The notes: generated by a model from the sequence alone, not told the origin. 64,000 bases of DNA from Bacteroidales bacterium UBA5349 (GCA_002410065.1 DHQB01000026.1:210467-274466); one strand, 5' to 3'. Positions 53,505 to 63,225 are shown, counted from the first letter of the stretch. Made by a program: numbers and translations.

Positions 53505-54203
53505 ATGAAAGAAGGAAAAACAAGGATTCTGCTTGCTGAGGATGACGAAAACCTAGGACTATTGCTCAAGGAATATTTGAACGCCAAAGGCTACGAAACC
53601 GATCTGTTTAAGGATGGAGAAAAAGCCCTAAAAGGCTTTAAAAATTATTACTACGACATCTGCATACTTGATGTAATGATGCCGCTAATGGATGGGTTTA
53701 CCCTTGCTAGAGAGGTTAGAATTATAAACCCAGCTATGCCTATACTATTTCTTACCGCCAAATCGATGAAGGAGGATGTTCTTGAAGGTTTTACCATTGG
53801 AGCCGACGATTACATGACCAAACCCTTTAGCATTGAGGAGCTGCTTATGCGCATTGAGGCTGTTCTTCGCAGAACAATGAACGATCCAACTGCGGCAGGG
53901 CAGGATTCTTTCCAGATTGGTAACTACCAATTTGAGGTAACAAAGCAAATCCTTACTATTGGCGACTCAGTTAGGCGGCTTACCACCAAAGAGTCGGAAT
54001 TACTAAAGCTCCTTTGCATAAACAAAAACTCTATTCTCGATAGAAATTTTGCCCTCAAAACCATATGGATCGACGATAGTTACTTCAACGCTAGGAGTAT
54101 GGATGTTTACATTACAAAACTCCGAAAGTACCTTAGCGCTGATCCAAGTGTCGAAATTATCAACGTAAGAGGCAAAGGCTTCAAACTACTCTCCCAGCCC
54201 TAG
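53505..54203 (+). CDS. rprY: OmpR-family response regulator, RprY-like
   Basis: 232 residues. Receiver domain with acidic pocket (AEDDEN), phospho-acceptor Asp56 in CILDVMMP and Lys in TKPF; the C-terminal winged-helix DNA-binding domain starts near residue 130 (LTTKESELLKLLC, SMDVYITKLRKYL, INVRGKGFKL). It forms an operon with the kinase. RprY in Bacteroides regulates sodium transport and stress genes; whether that holds here is not visible. Confidence 0.85.
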   Translation: MKEGKTRILLAEDDENLGLLLKEYLNAKGYETDLFKDGEKALKGFKNYYYDICILDVMMPLMDGFTLAREVRIINPAMPILFLTAKSMKEDVLEGFTIGADDYMTKPFSIEELLMRIEAVLRRTMNDPTAAGQDSFQIGNYQFEVTKQILTIGDSVRRLTTKESELLKLLCINKNSILDRNFALKTIWIDDSYFNARSMDVYITKLRKYLSADPSVEIINVRGKGFKLLSQP

Positions 54204-54278
54204 TGGCAATATTGATAATATCAGTAAAAATTAACTACTAAAATGAAGAAAAGATAACCTTGATATACTGTTTTTCGT

Positions 54279-54286
54279 TAACTTTG
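54279..54286 (+). promoter_or_regulatory. -7 box of the siaC-like gene
   Basis: TAACTTTG, with TTG at 54260-54262 sixteen bases ahead. The ATG lies about 100 bases downstream. Confidence 0.4.
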
Positions 54287-54383
54287 TTAAATGTTGGATT
54301 TATTATTTAAAGCAACAGACCATTGTTGTTTCATTTTTTTGTGTTATTATTGAGTGTTGATTGAGGACTGAAATATTTTTAGC

Positions 54384-54764
54384 ATGGAAAAGATTGTAAT
54401 TGAACCAACAAACGAAACGCCTAAGGTTATACTAGATAAAGAGAATAATATATTTGAATTCTCCGGTAGTTCGCTTCCTGAGGATGTGGTAACTTTCTAT
54501 ACTCCAATCATTAACTGGTTCGAAGAGTACGCCAAAACACCAAACGAAAAAACAAAAATCATCTTTAACTTTGAGTACTACAACACTTCCTCATCAAAGA
54601 TGATTCTGAAATTGCTTGAGATGTATAAAGATATGCATCGAAGTGGCTATGACATTGAGGTGCATTGGCATTTCATGGAGGATGATGAAGATATGATAGA
54701 AGCAGGTGAGGATTACTCTGAAAATATAAAAGTTCCCTTTAAATTTATTGCCCACAGTCGTTAA
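54384..54764 (+). CDS. SiaC-family (DUF1987) regulatory phosphoprotein
   Basis: 126 residues of the DUF1987 family: IEPTNETPKVILDKENN, FSGSSLPEDVVTFYTPIINWFEEY, NFEYYNTSSSKMILKLLEMYKD. In Pseudomonas, SiaC is switched by phosphorylation of Thr68 through the kinase SiaB and phosphatase SiaA and thereby steers cyclic-di-GMP synthesis. Here Thr68 in EYYNTSS occupies the same position. No SiaA- or SiaB-like gene stands beside it, so its switch proteins must be elsewhere. The GH16-like gene begins 29 bases downstream and may be co-transcribed. Confidence 0.85.
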   Translation: MEKIVIEPTNETPKVILDKENNIFEFSGSSLPEDVVTFYTPIINWFEEYAKTPNEKTKIIFNFEYYNTSSSKMILKLLEMYKDMHRSGYDIEVHWHFMEDDEDMIEAGEDYSENIKVPFKFIAHSR

Positions 54765-54793
54765 ATCATATCCATTAAACCGTATCAATATAA

Positions 54794-56269
54794 ATGGCAC
54801 TTCACAAATTCCGCTTAGCAACCCTAAAGATTTTTGGTCGGTTTCCAAAAACCGAAGAGTTTGAAGCAATAGACAATGCCCTGAGAAAAGAGTATGATGA
54901 TTTCATAACCTTCGGTGAATCAAAAAACTATGCAGACTATCTGCAACTAAAAAGTTATATTGATTCGGGGGAACCTAAGCGATTACAAGAAGAGTTAAAG
55001 TTACTAAAGTACTCAGGATCGCAGGAGCAACTCAAGGAACTTGAACTTAAAAGACTAAGCAAGGATAAGGCGCTTAAAAATTATTTTAAGGTTAAGGATT
55101 CCGAAAACCTTAGTTTTACCCGTAACGTTGAACTTTCAGGCAAGCCAACCCGTTACAAGGAACTCAAACAAATTGTTGAATCCGCCGATTACCTAGCGCA
55201 GCGAAGGTTGCATAAAAAGGATAATTCTGAGGAATATAAGCAGGAACTAGTTTATAAACAGTTTAAAAAAGATTCAGAGCTCAAGCGGTATTTTAAGCTG
55301 ATGAACAGCAATGAATTTAAAGATTACCTCTCCTTAGATGGGTCCGGTAGGGTTACAGCCTTTACCGAACTAAAGAATTACATTCACTCCAAAGATTTTG
55401 CAGATAGAAAAGAATACCTGCTATCCAATAAAAAGTTTGAACAGACTGAAGAATACAGGAAGTTGCAAGAATACGAGAGTCTTAAAAAATCGGAGAGGAT
55501 TATCTGGTATGAATCGTTATTGCACTCACCCAAGTTTGATGAAATAAAACGATGGAAACTAGTTTTCTCTGACAATTTTGAGGATAAAAAACTAGATCCT
55601 AGTAAATGGATTACTCGCTATTTCTGGGGCGAAGAACTGATAAATAAAAGCTATTCGCTTGCAGCCGATAAGCACTGCTATACCGATGGCAACAATATTG
55701 AATTGAACAATGGTATCCTAAAAATAACAACTCGTAAAGAGGAGGCAGAAGGACTAGCATGGGATCTGAAAATGGGTTTTATCCCCAAAAAATTTGAGTA
55801 TACCTCTGGTATTATAAGCACAGGAAAATCCTTTAGACAACAACAAGGTCGGTTTGAGGCCAAGGTCAAATTTACCGATACTCCTGGTGTTTACCATGCC
55901 TTTTGGCTTGTGGGCGACAAGATGCTGCCTCACATCGATGTTTTCAGAAAAAACGCTAAAAATACTTCGACCCAGGGTTCAATCTATACAGCAAAAGATG
56001 GTAGTTCAAAGCCTCTCGTGCTAAAATCGAAACTTGGCGGATTTAACTTCTCTTCCAACTTTTTTATCCTAAGCATTGACTGGAATACCGAAAGCATTGT
56101 TTGGAAGATAAATGGAGTTCCATACATGGAAAGTACCCAGAACCTACCCGGTATGCCAACCTACTTGGTACTCTCGTCAGGTGTGATTGGTGATGCAACA
56201 CCTAATGCGCTGCCTGCTAGCCTTGAAATTGATTGGGTTAAATGCTGGAAAGAGAATCCTAAAGAGTAA
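54794..56269 (+). CDS. GH16/laminarinase-fold protein with N-terminal helical repeats and no catalytic glutamates
   Basis: 491 residues in two parts. Residues 1-250 are highly charged, helical and repetitive: units such as LKSYIDSGEPKRLQEEL, LKQIVESADYLAQRR, LKNYIHSKDFADRKEY and LQEYESLKKSERI recur about every 30-70 residues. From about 253 (KRWKLVFSDNFEDKKLDPSKW) the C-terminal part is the beta-sandwich of glycoside hydrolase family 16. The catalytic motif ExDxxE is replaced: residues 380-385 read HIDVFR, so both glutamates are missing. No signal peptide is visible, odd for GH16. It is likely a binding or structural protein; polysaccharide hydrolysis is not expected. It may share an operon with the siaC-like gene. 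Confidence 0.75.
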   Translation: MALHKFRLATLKIFGRFPKTEEFEAIDNALRKEYDDFITFGESKNYADYLQLKSYIDSGEPKRLQEELKLLKYSGSQEQLKELELKRLSKDKALKNYFKVKDSENLSFTRNVELSGKPTRYKELKQIVESADYLAQRRLHKKDNSEEYKQELVYKQFKKDSELKRYFKLMNSNEFKDYLSLDGSGRVTAFTELKNYIHSKDFADRKEYLLSNKKFEQTEEYRKLQEYESLKKSERIIWYESLLHSPKFDEIKRWKLVFSDNFEDKKLDPSKWITRYFWGEELINKSYSLAADKHCYTDGNNIELNNGILKITTRKEEAEGLAWDLKMGFIPKKFEYTSGIISTGKSFRQQQGRFEAKVKFTDTPGVYHAFWLVGDKMLPHIDVFRKNAKNTSTQGSIYTAKDGSSKPLVLKSKLGGFNFSSNFFILSIDWNTESIVWKINGVPYMESTQNLPGMPTYLVLSSGVIGDATPNALPASLEIDWVKCWKENPKE

Positions 56270-56301
56270 ACGAATTAAGCCCTAATTACTCCCCTATTTA
56301 T

Positions 56302-57081
56302 CTACTTTAAATAGGCTGAAACGTTATGCAAAACCTTGTAGTCGGGACTAAACGTAAAGTTACTGTCAAAATCCCACTGCCATTTTTCGAGGAGCGTTAA
56401 TTCGCTTAAATCTGTATAAATCCGAGGGGTTGTGTGTGATAAAAAACCATCTTCGTTATAAAATTCTGCTTCAGTGTCGCTTATTATAAGGCTACGGTCT
56501 TTGGGTAAACCATTTATATGAGCCTGTTGAAGAGTTTGAGCCAATTGTAGCCTCTCGATATCGCTCATGTGATTTTTACAAATCAAAAAATCTTCGATAA
56601 GTAGGTGTAGCTGACTAAGCATATTAATTGAAACAACAAACTGATAGTCTTTGGAGATAATGCTTACCGCCTCTTCTCCCATTTGCAAAAGGCGATTAAA
56701 GTCTAACAGTTTCCGCTTGCCTTTAGCACTATCCCATGCCCACTTAACAGCACCCCCCGTAATGTCAATATCAACTAGTTTTATGTTGGGGTGCTTGCTA
56801 TACTTATGCAATATTCGCTTAGGATGCGCAATATCAATAAGGCAAACCTCAGTTGATGACTCAAGTAGTTCGTTTAAAGGGATATCGAGCAACCATCCAC
56901 TACCTAAAAACGCAATGGATTTTGGTTTTCGTCTCTTTACCTCGGAGAGTATTAACTTGTGAGAGTGTAATAAGTGCTTTTGCCAATCATTGCTCCTATC
57001 GAGATATCTACGCATAATCCCCATCTGGTTCGACAGATATCCCATCCTATAGAGCATCCACCAGTGGGAGAAAGAGGCCAT
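56302..57081 (-). CDS. methyltransferase-like protein of unknown function
   Basis: 259 residues. The central segment SIAFLGSGWLLDIPLNELL, EVCLIDIAHP and KLVDIDITGG follows the pattern of the SAM-binding motifs of a Rossmann methyltransferase (glycine-rich loop, acidic end of strand 2, acidic post-strand 3). The N-terminus MASFSHWWMLYRMGYLSNQ is basic and aromatic; no signal peptide. No exact family is known to me. It follows lepA after 14 bases on the same strand, so it is probably co-transcribed with it. Confidence 0.55.
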   Translation of the reverse strand: MASFSHWWMLYRMGYLSNQMGIMRRYLDRSNDWQKHLLHSHKLILSEVKRRKPKSIAFLGSGWLLDIPLNELLESSTEVCLIDIAHPKRILHKYSKHPNIKLVDIDITGGAVKWAWDSAKGKRKLLDFNRLLQMGEEAVSIISKDYQFVVSINMLSQLHLLIEDFLICKNHMSDIERLQLAQTLQQAHINGLPKDRSLIISDTEAEFYNEDGFLSHTTPRIYTDLSELTLLEKWQWDFDSNFTFSPDYKVLHNVSAYLK

Positions 57082-57095
57082 TTGCTTTGGGCGTT

Positions 57096-58883
57096 TTAAT
57101 CCATTTTAAGCACTGCCAGAAAAGCTTGCTGCGGAACCTCCACATTACCTACCTGACGCATGCGTTTTTTTCCTTTTTTCTGCTTCTCAAGAAGTTTACG
57201 CTTACGCGATATATCACCACCGTAACACTTTGCTGTAACATCCTTACGCAGTGCTTTAATAGTTTCGCGGGCAATTACCTTAACCCCAATAGCAGCCTGT
57301 ATGGCAATATCGAACTGCTGACGTGGAATAAGCTCCTTGAGTTTCTCGCACATCTTCCGCCCAAATGCATATGCATAATCGCGGTGAATTAGAGTTGATA
57401 GAGCATCAACCATTTCACCATTGAGTAATATATCAAGCCGAACAAGGGTTGCCTCCTGGTAACCATCCATGTGGTAATCGAAGGACGCATAACCACGAGA
57501 AATTGATTTTAGCTTATCATAAAAATCGAAGACAATTTCTGCAAGCGGCATAGTAAAGGTCAGCTCAATCCTATTGGTAGTAAGAAAAACCTGATTCTTT
57601 AGCTCTCCCCTTTTATCTATACAGAGTTTCATGACCACGCCTAGCGATTCGCTATTGGTAATGATTTGGGCTATGATTGTAGGCTCTTCAATATGATCGA
57701 TAAGGGTTGGCACAGGCAATCCGCTGGGGTTATGTATCTCTATAAGCTCCCCCTTGGTTGTGTGTACCTTATACGATACGTTAGGTACCGTAGTAATAAC
57801 ATCCATGTCAAATTCTCGATACAGTCGCTCCTGCACAATCTCCATATGAAGCAAACCTAAAAAGCCACATCTGAATCCAAAGCCAAGAGCGAGGGAACTT
57901 TCAGGCTCATAGGTTAGCGAGGCATCGTTAAGTATAAGCTTTTCGAGCGATGCGCGTAGATCTTCGTATTCGTCTGCATCAACAGGATAAAGGCCAGCAA
58001 AAACCATAGGTTTTACGTTCTCAAACCCCTCAATACCCTTTGCGCAAGGTCTATCAACATGGGTAATGGTATCGCCAACTTTAACCTCAGCCGAGTTTTT
58101 TATACCCGATATAATATATCCAACATCACCCGCACTAACAAAATCTCGAGGCGACATTTTAAGTTTAAGAACTCCTACCTCATCAGCATCATACTGGCGC
58201 TTTGTGTTGATAAATTTAACCTTATCTCCTTTTTTTAACGTACCGTTAAATATTTTGAAATACGCAATAATTCCTCTGAAAGAGTTAAATACTGAATCGA
58301 AAATAAGGGCTTGCAAGGGTTCATTGGGATCGCCCTTGGGAGCTGGAATCCTCTTAATTATAGCCTTAAGAATTTCGTCAACACCAACACCCGTTTTGCC
58401 ACTTGCCAAAATAATATCATCGCGCTTACAACCAATTAGCTCTACAATTTGATCTTGCACCTCCTCAATCATTGCCGAATCCATATCAATCTTATTCACA
58501 ACCGGAATAATCTCTAGGTCGTTGCCAATAGCAAGGTAAAGGTTAGATATTGTTTGGGCTTGAATACCCTGAGTTGCATCAACTATCAGCAAAGCCCCTT
58601 CGCACGAAGCAATGGCGCGCGATACCTCGTATGAGAAATCGACGTGACCTGGTGTGTCAATCAGATTAAGTACATATTTCTGCCCTTCTTCCTCATAATC
58701 CATCTGTATGGCATGGCTCTTAATGGTAATCCCCTTTTCTCGTTCCAAATCCATACTATCGAGCACTTGCTCTTGCCTTTCCTTCCCAATAACAGTACCG
58801 GTAAGTTCTAGCAACCTATCAGCAAGAGTACTTTTACCATGATCAATATGAGCAATAATACAGAAGTTACGTATGTTATTCAT
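57096..58883 (-). CDS. lepA: elongation factor 4 (LepA), back-translocating GTPase
   Basis: Ribosomal GTPase that acts during stalled elongation or assembly. 595 residues from the ATG at 58883 (MNNIRNFCIIAHIDHGKST); the open frame goes 21 codons further, but the promoter box at 58904-58911 excludes this. G motifs: AHIDHGKST, DTPGHVDF, NKID. The C-terminal domain specific to LepA (AKCYGGDISRKRKLLEKQKKGKKRM) is complete. Confidence 0.97.
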   Translation of the reverse strand: MNNIRNFCIIAHIDHGKSTLADRLLELTGTVIGKERQEQVLDSMDLEREKGITIKSHAIQMDYEEEGQKYVLNLIDTPGHVDFSYEVSRAIASCEGALLIVDATQGIQAQTISNLYLAIGNDLEIIPVVNKIDMDSAMIEEVQDQIVELIGCKRDDIILASGKTGVGVDEILKAIIKRIPAPKGDPNEPLQALIFDSVFNSFRGIIAYFKIFNGTLKKGDKVKFINTKRQYDADEVGVLKLKMSPRDFVSAGDVGYIISGIKNSAEVKVGDTITHVDRPCAKGIEGFENVKPMVFAGLYPVDADEYEDLRASLEKLILNDASLTYEPESSLALGFGFRCGFLGLLHMEIVQERLYREFDMDVITTVPNVSYKVHTTKGELIEIHNPSGLPVPTLIDHIEEPTIIAQIITNSESLGVVMKLCIDKRGELKNQVFLTTNRIELTFTMPLAEIVFDFYDKLKSISRGYASFDYHMDGYQEATLVRLDILLNGEMVDALSTLIHRDYAYAFGRKMCEKLKELIPRQQFDIAIQAAIGVKVIARETIKALRKDVTAKCYGGDISRKRKLLEKQKKGKKRMRQVGNVEVPQQAFLAVLKMD

Positions 58884-58903
58884 TTTAAATTTAGTTTGGA
58901 GCG

Positions 58904-58911
58904 CAAAGATA
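58904..58911 (-). promoter_or_regulatory. -7 box of lepA
   Basis: TATCTTTG on the minus strand, 20 bases ahead of the lepA ATG; with the terminator upstream it separates lepA from the infB transcript. Confidence 0.5.
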
Positions 58912-58964
58912 TTGAAAATTAGTAACAGTATAATATGTAAATACACAATAAGCTAAACCAAAAA

Positions 58965-58984
58965 AAAGGGGCCAAAGCCCCTTT
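58965..58984 (-). terminator. terminator of rimP-nusA-infB
   Basis: AAAGGGGC (58965-58972) and GCCCCTTT (58977-58984) form a perfect stem around CAAA; on the minus strand a T-run follows. Directly behind the infB stop. Confidence 0.75.
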
Positions 58985-59002
58985 CAATTATATTATTAAG
59001 GC

Positions 59003-61906
59003 TTATAGCGTTCGTTTAACTTCTATCTCATGGAACGACTCTACAAGATCACCAATCTTAATATCATTGAAGTTGTTGATATTTAAACCACACTCAAATC
59101 CATTTGCCACCTCTCTGGCATCATCCTTAAATCTTTTCAGAGAGCCAAGATCGCCGGTGTAAATCACAATACCATCGCGAATTAGCCTGCACTTTGCATT
59201 TCGGATTATTTTACCCTCACGCACAATGCATCCTGCAACAGTACCCACCTTGGTAATCCTAAATGTTTCAACTACCTCAGCTGTACCAAGTATCTCCTCC
59301 TTAATCTCAGGTGAAAGCATACCCTCCATGGCCGCTTTAACCTCGTTAATGGCATCGTAAATAATTGAGTATTTCCTTACGTCAATCTCTTCCTTTTCGG
59401 CTAATTTGCGTGCGCTAATTGAAGGACGAACCTGGAACCCAATTACAATAGCATTAGATGCTGCTGCCAATAGGATATCGGATTCTGAGATTTGACCAAC
59501 AGCCTTATGAATTACGTTTACCTGTATTGACTCAGTGGATAATTTAATTAGAGAATCGGATAGTGCTTCGATAGATCCATCAACGTCACCCTTAAGCACA
59601 ATATTTAGTTCCTGGAAGTTGCCAATGGCTATCCTTCGACCAATCTCATCGAGAGTGATGTGTTTCTGAGTACGCAGACCCTGCATACGCTGAAGTTGCT
59701 CACGCTTATTGGCAATATCCTTGGCTCCCTTATCGGTATCCATAATATTGAAGTAGTCGCCAGCCAATGGTGCTCCATTTAAACCAATTACCTGAACAGG
59801 TGTTGATGGACCTGCAGTTGTAATACGTTTTCCACGCTCATTAAACATGGCTTTTGCCCGACCAAAATGAGAACCAGCAATCATAATATCGCCTTGGTGA
59901 AGGGTTCCGGTTTGAACAAGAACAGTAGCACTAAAACCACGACCTTTATCTAACGATGACTCTATGATAGTACCTGTAGCTTTCTTGTCTGCGTTTGCTC
60001 TTAAATCAAGTAACTCGGCCTCAAGTAAAACCTTCTCGAGAAGTTTATCAATATTTAATCCACTTTTTGCTGAAACATCCTGACTTTGATACTTACCCCC
60101 CCAATCTTCCACTAGGTAATTCATATTTGCAAGTGACTCCTTAATCTTTTCGGCGTTGGAATTAGGCTTATCAACTTTATTGATGGCAAAAACAATGGGA
60201 ACGCCTGCTGCGCTCGCGTGGTTAATTGCCTCAACAGTCTGGGGCATCACATTATCATCAGCAGCTATAACAATTATGGCAACATCGGTAATGCGGGCAC
60301 CCCTTGCGCGCATGGCAGTAAAGGCCTCGTGACCAGGAGTGTCTAGGAATGTTATTTGTTTACCACTTTCTAGTACAACAGAGTATGCCCCAATGTGCTG
60401 AGTAATTCCGCCAGCTTCGCCTGCAATTACGTTAGCATTACGAATCATATCTAGCAGCGATGTTTTACCATGATCCACGTGCCCCATCACAGTTACAATA
60501 GGTGAACGAGGTTTCAGATCCTCTGGCTTATCGGGTTCTTCTTCGAAAATTTCCTGAAGATCGGCGCTAACAAATTCAACTTTATAGCCGAACTCATCGG
60601 CAACAAGGGCCATAGTTTCAGCATCAAGTCTTTGGTTTATTGAAACCATAAGACCAAGGTTCATGCACACTTCAATAACGTCAGTAACAGGAAGATCCAT
60701 CATGCTGGCCAGCTCATTCACAGAAACAAACTCTGTAACCTTTAGGGTTTGCTTGTCTTCTATTTCCTGCTCTATCTCCTGCTGGAGGCGTGCGCTAACC
60801 ATATCACGTTTCTCACGGCGATACTTTGAACCCTTTGATTTACCGCCTTTACTAGTTAGCCTAGCAAGAGTTTCCTTTATTTGCTTTTGAACGTCTACTT
60901 CATTAACCTCTTGCCTAAGTTGTTTTTTCTTGGGCTTTTTCTTAGGTTGCTGAGTCCCTGTTTGCTTTTGCGCTTGTAATGGTTTTGCGTTGTCGCCCGA
61001 AACAGTAACCTTTTGGTTATCCTTCTTAATTCTTTTTCGCCTTTTTTTCTTAGCCCTGTTCTCCTCGTTCTCAGCTGCGGTAGGAGTTTTCTTTTTAGGC
61101 TCAACCGATTTCAGATCAATCTTTCCAACAACTGTAGGTCCACTTAATTTCTCTATTTCACGGCGGAAAAGTACGCTTTCTTCCTTCTTAGGTTTCTGAG
61201 GGATTTGTTCCTTTTCAGTGAATTCAACTTTTTTCTCAACCTTTGGCTCCTCTGCCTTTTTCTCTTTTTTAGCAACAGTTTTCTGTGAAGCGGCCTTTTC
61301 TTCTACCTTGTCGGATTTCTTTACAATTTTACTCTTACTCTTGCTCTGTTCAAGGTCAACCTTTCCAACTACATTTGGTTTAGAAAGTTGTTGAGTTTCG
61401 GTTTCAATATGCTCTATTGCTGGCTTCGACTCCTCAACTTTGGGAGCTTTTACCTTAATAGGTTCAGCTTTAACTGACTCACTCTCTTCGGGCTTTTCAA
61501 CTTTTTTCTGCTCAAGATCGATTTTACCCTTAACGGTAATATTAATCTTTGGTTTTTCGGACTGAAAAATTTCTTTCTCTGGAGTAACATTTTTAACAAT
61601 CACTTCCTCTTCGTTAGTATAGCCATCATCCTCGTCTGCTTCAACTGTTGGAATGTCTTCTATTGAAACAGATTCCTTCTTCTCGCGAAGATTCATTAGG
61701 CTAACCTTTTGTGACTCCTTTTTAAGGTTGATATCACCACCAAACTCTTTGGCTAAGATGTCATATAGATTGGCATCTACCTTTGTGTTTGGGTTGTTCT
61801 CTATCTTATGCCCCTTCTTGCCAAGGATATCGACTAGGGTTGAGATCCCAACGTTAAACTCTCTTGCCAACTTACTTAATCTTATTGCTTTCTCAGCGTT
61901 TGTCAT
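59003..61906 (-). CDS. infB: translation initiation factor IF-2
   Basis: Initiation GTPase that places fMet-tRNA on the 30S subunit. 967 residues; N-terminal IF2-N domain (SKLAREFNVGISTLVDILGKKG), then a long lysine/glutamate-rich linker (about 60-380) with a repeated VVGK(V/I)DL motif, the G domain (GHVDHGKTS, DTPGHEAF, NKVDKPNSN) and domains II-IV. The long charged linker is typical of Bacteroidota IF-2. A promoter overlaps the end of nusA. Third gene of the operon. Confidence 0.97.
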   Translation of the reverse strand: MTNAEKAIRLSKLAREFNVGISTLVDILGKKGHKIENNPNTKVDANLYDILAKEFGGDINLKKESQKVSLMNLREKKESVSIEDIPTVEADEDDGYTNEEEVIVKNVTPEKEIFQSEKPKINITVKGKIDLEQKKVEKPEESESVKAEPIKVKAPKVEESKPAIEHIETETQQLSKPNVVGKVDLEQSKSKSKIVKKSDKVEEKAASQKTVAKKEKKAEEPKVEKKVEFTEKEQIPQKPKKEESVLFRREIEKLSGPTVVGKIDLKSVEPKKKTPTAAENEENRAKKKRRKRIKKDNQKVTVSGDNAKPLQAQKQTGTQQPKKKPKKKQLRQEVNEVDVQKQIKETLARLTSKGGKSKGSKYRREKRDMVSARLQQEIEQEIEDKQTLKVTEFVSVNELASMMDLPVTDVIEVCMNLGLMVSINQRLDAETMALVADEFGYKVEFVSADLQEIFEEEPDKPEDLKPRSPIVTVMGHVDHGKTSLLDMIRNANVIAGEAGGITQHIGAYSVVLESGKQITFLDTPGHEAFTAMRARGARITDVAIIVIAADDNVMPQTVEAINHASAAGVPIVFAINKVDKPNSNAEKIKESLANMNYLVEDWGGKYQSQDVSAKSGLNIDKLLEKVLLEAELLDLRANADKKATGTIIESSLDKGRGFSATVLVQTGTLHQGDIMIAGSHFGRAKAMFNERGKRITTAGPSTPVQVIGLNGAPLAGDYFNIMDTDKGAKDIANKREQLQRMQGLRTQKHITLDEIGRRIAIGNFQELNIVLKGDVDGSIEALSDSLIKLSTESIQVNVIHKAVGQISESDILLAAASNAIVIGFQVRPSISARKLAEKEEIDVRKYSIIYDAINEVKAAMEGMLSPEIKEEILGTAEVVETFRITKVGTVAGCIVREGKIIRNAKCRLIRDGIVIYTGDLGSLKRFKDDAREVANGFECGLNINNFNDIKIGDLVESFHEIEVKRTL

Positions 61907-61936
61907 ATTTTGTTAATCCAGGTTTGATTAATGTTG

Positions 61937-61967
61937 CAAAACTAAGCTAAAGCCAGTACTATTCAAA
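61937..61967 (-). promoter_or_regulatory. internal promoter of infB
   Basis: On the minus strand TTTG (61964-61967), a 19-base spacer and TAGTTTTG (61937-61944). The -33 box lies in the last codons of nusA. Confidence 0.5.
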
Positions 61968-63200
61968 TTCTGACTCTAGAATTTTAATTATCTCCTTAAT
62001 AGACTCCTCTTCAAGATCGGTGCGCTTAACCAACTCTTCGTAAGGTATTTCGAGAACGCTTTTAGCTGTATCGCAGCCTATTCCCTTGAGCACATCAATG
62101 ATCCAACCATCTATCTCATCGGCAAATTCATCCAAGTTAACATCATCTACCTCCTCCACACTACCGGCTTCGCGGAACACGTCAATTTCATAACCTGTCA
62201 GTTGACTTGCCAATTTTATATTGAAGCCACCCTTACCAATTGCTAAGGAAACCTCCTCGGGTTGTAGATAAACTTCAACCCTTTTATTGTGCTCATCAAC
62301 CCTAATTGAGGTAATCTTTGCAGGGCTTAGCGAACGGGTAATATACAGCTGCAGATTGTTAGTAAAGTTAATTACATCAATATTTTCGTTGCGTAACTCA
62401 CGAACAATACCATGAATACGGCTCCCCTTCATTCCAACGCAAGCGCCAACTGGGTCAACTCTTTCGTCGTATGATTCAACAGCCACCTTGGCTCTCTCGC
62501 CAGGTATTCGTACTATCTTCTTTATGGTTATTAAACCATCGAATATTTCTGGAACCTCTAGTTCAAATAAGCGCTCAAGGAAAACTGGAGATGTGCGCGA
62601 AAGGATAATTATTGGAGAGTTGTTTCGCATCTCTACCCTAACCACTACAGCACGAAGTGTATCGCCTTTTCTGAAGAAATCGGAAGGAATTTGCTCGTTT
62701 TTAGGGAGAAGTAACTCATTCCCTTCGTCATCAAGCACGAGGATTTCCCTTTTCCAAACCTGATACACTTCACCGGTAATTATATCTCCTATTCTATCCT
62801 TATATTTAGTGTAGATATTATTCTTTTCAAGTTCAAGAATTCGTGCTGTAAGGTTTTGCCTAAGAGCAAGAATTGCTCTACGCCCAAAATCGGCTAGTTT
62901 AACTTCATCTGTTACCTCTTCACCTACTTCGTAATCGGCTTCAATTTTTTTAGCATCAGAAAGAGCGATCTGTCGATTAGCGTCTTCAACCGCGCCTTCC
63001 TCTACCACTTCTCTGTTGCGCCAAATCTCAAAGTCACCTTTATCTATATTGATAATGATATCGTAGTTATCGTCGGAGCCATACATCTTTATGATCATAT
63101 TCCTGAAAACATCCTCAAGCACGCTCATCATGGTTGGCCTATCGATATTCTTCAAATCCTTAAACTCGGCAAAGGTGTCAATTAGGTTTATATTTTCCAT
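61959..63200 (-). CDS. nusA: transcription termination/antitermination factor NusA
   Basis: RNA-polymerase-binding factor for pausing, termination and rRNA antitermination. 413 residues: N-terminal polymerase-binding domain (about 1-125), S1 domain (about 130-200, DIITGEVYQVWKREILVLDDE), KH domains (GERAKVAVESYDERVDPVGACVGMKGSRIHGI and VSLAIGKGGFNIKLASQLTGYEIDV) and a short acidic helix-hairpin-helix C-terminus. It sits between rimP and infB, the usual order. Confidence 0.97.
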   Translation of the reverse strand: MENINLIDTFAEFKDLKNIDRPTMMSVLEDVFRNMIIKMYGSDDNYDIIINIDKGDFEIWRNREVVEEGAVEDANRQIALSDAKKIEADYEVGEEVTDEVKLADFGRRAILALRQNLTARILELEKNNIYTKYKDRIGDIITGEVYQVWKREILVLDDEGNELLLPKNEQIPSDFFRKGDTLRAVVVRVEMRNNSPIIILSRTSPVFLERLFELEVPEIFDGLITIKKIVRIPGERAKVAVESYDERVDPVGACVGMKGSRIHGIVRELRNENIDVINFTNNLQLYITRSLSPAKITSIRVDEHNKRVEVYLQPEEVSLAIGKGGFNIKLASQLTGYEIDVFREAGSVEEVDDVNLDEFADEIDGWIIDVLKGIGCDTAKSVLEIPYEELVKRTDLEEESIKEIIKILESEFE

Positions 63201-63225
63201 TTGTTCGCTAATATTATATTATGTC

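Noticed and set aside
57096..58946. Longer lepA reading frame from 58946
   Set aside because: The extra N-terminus is hydrophobic and overlaps the lepA promoter; LepA proteins start at MNNIRNF-like sequence.
60895..61199. Open frames on both strands across the infB linker
   Set aside because: Shadows of the lysine- and glutamate-rich linker of IF-2; the repeats there belong to the real frame.
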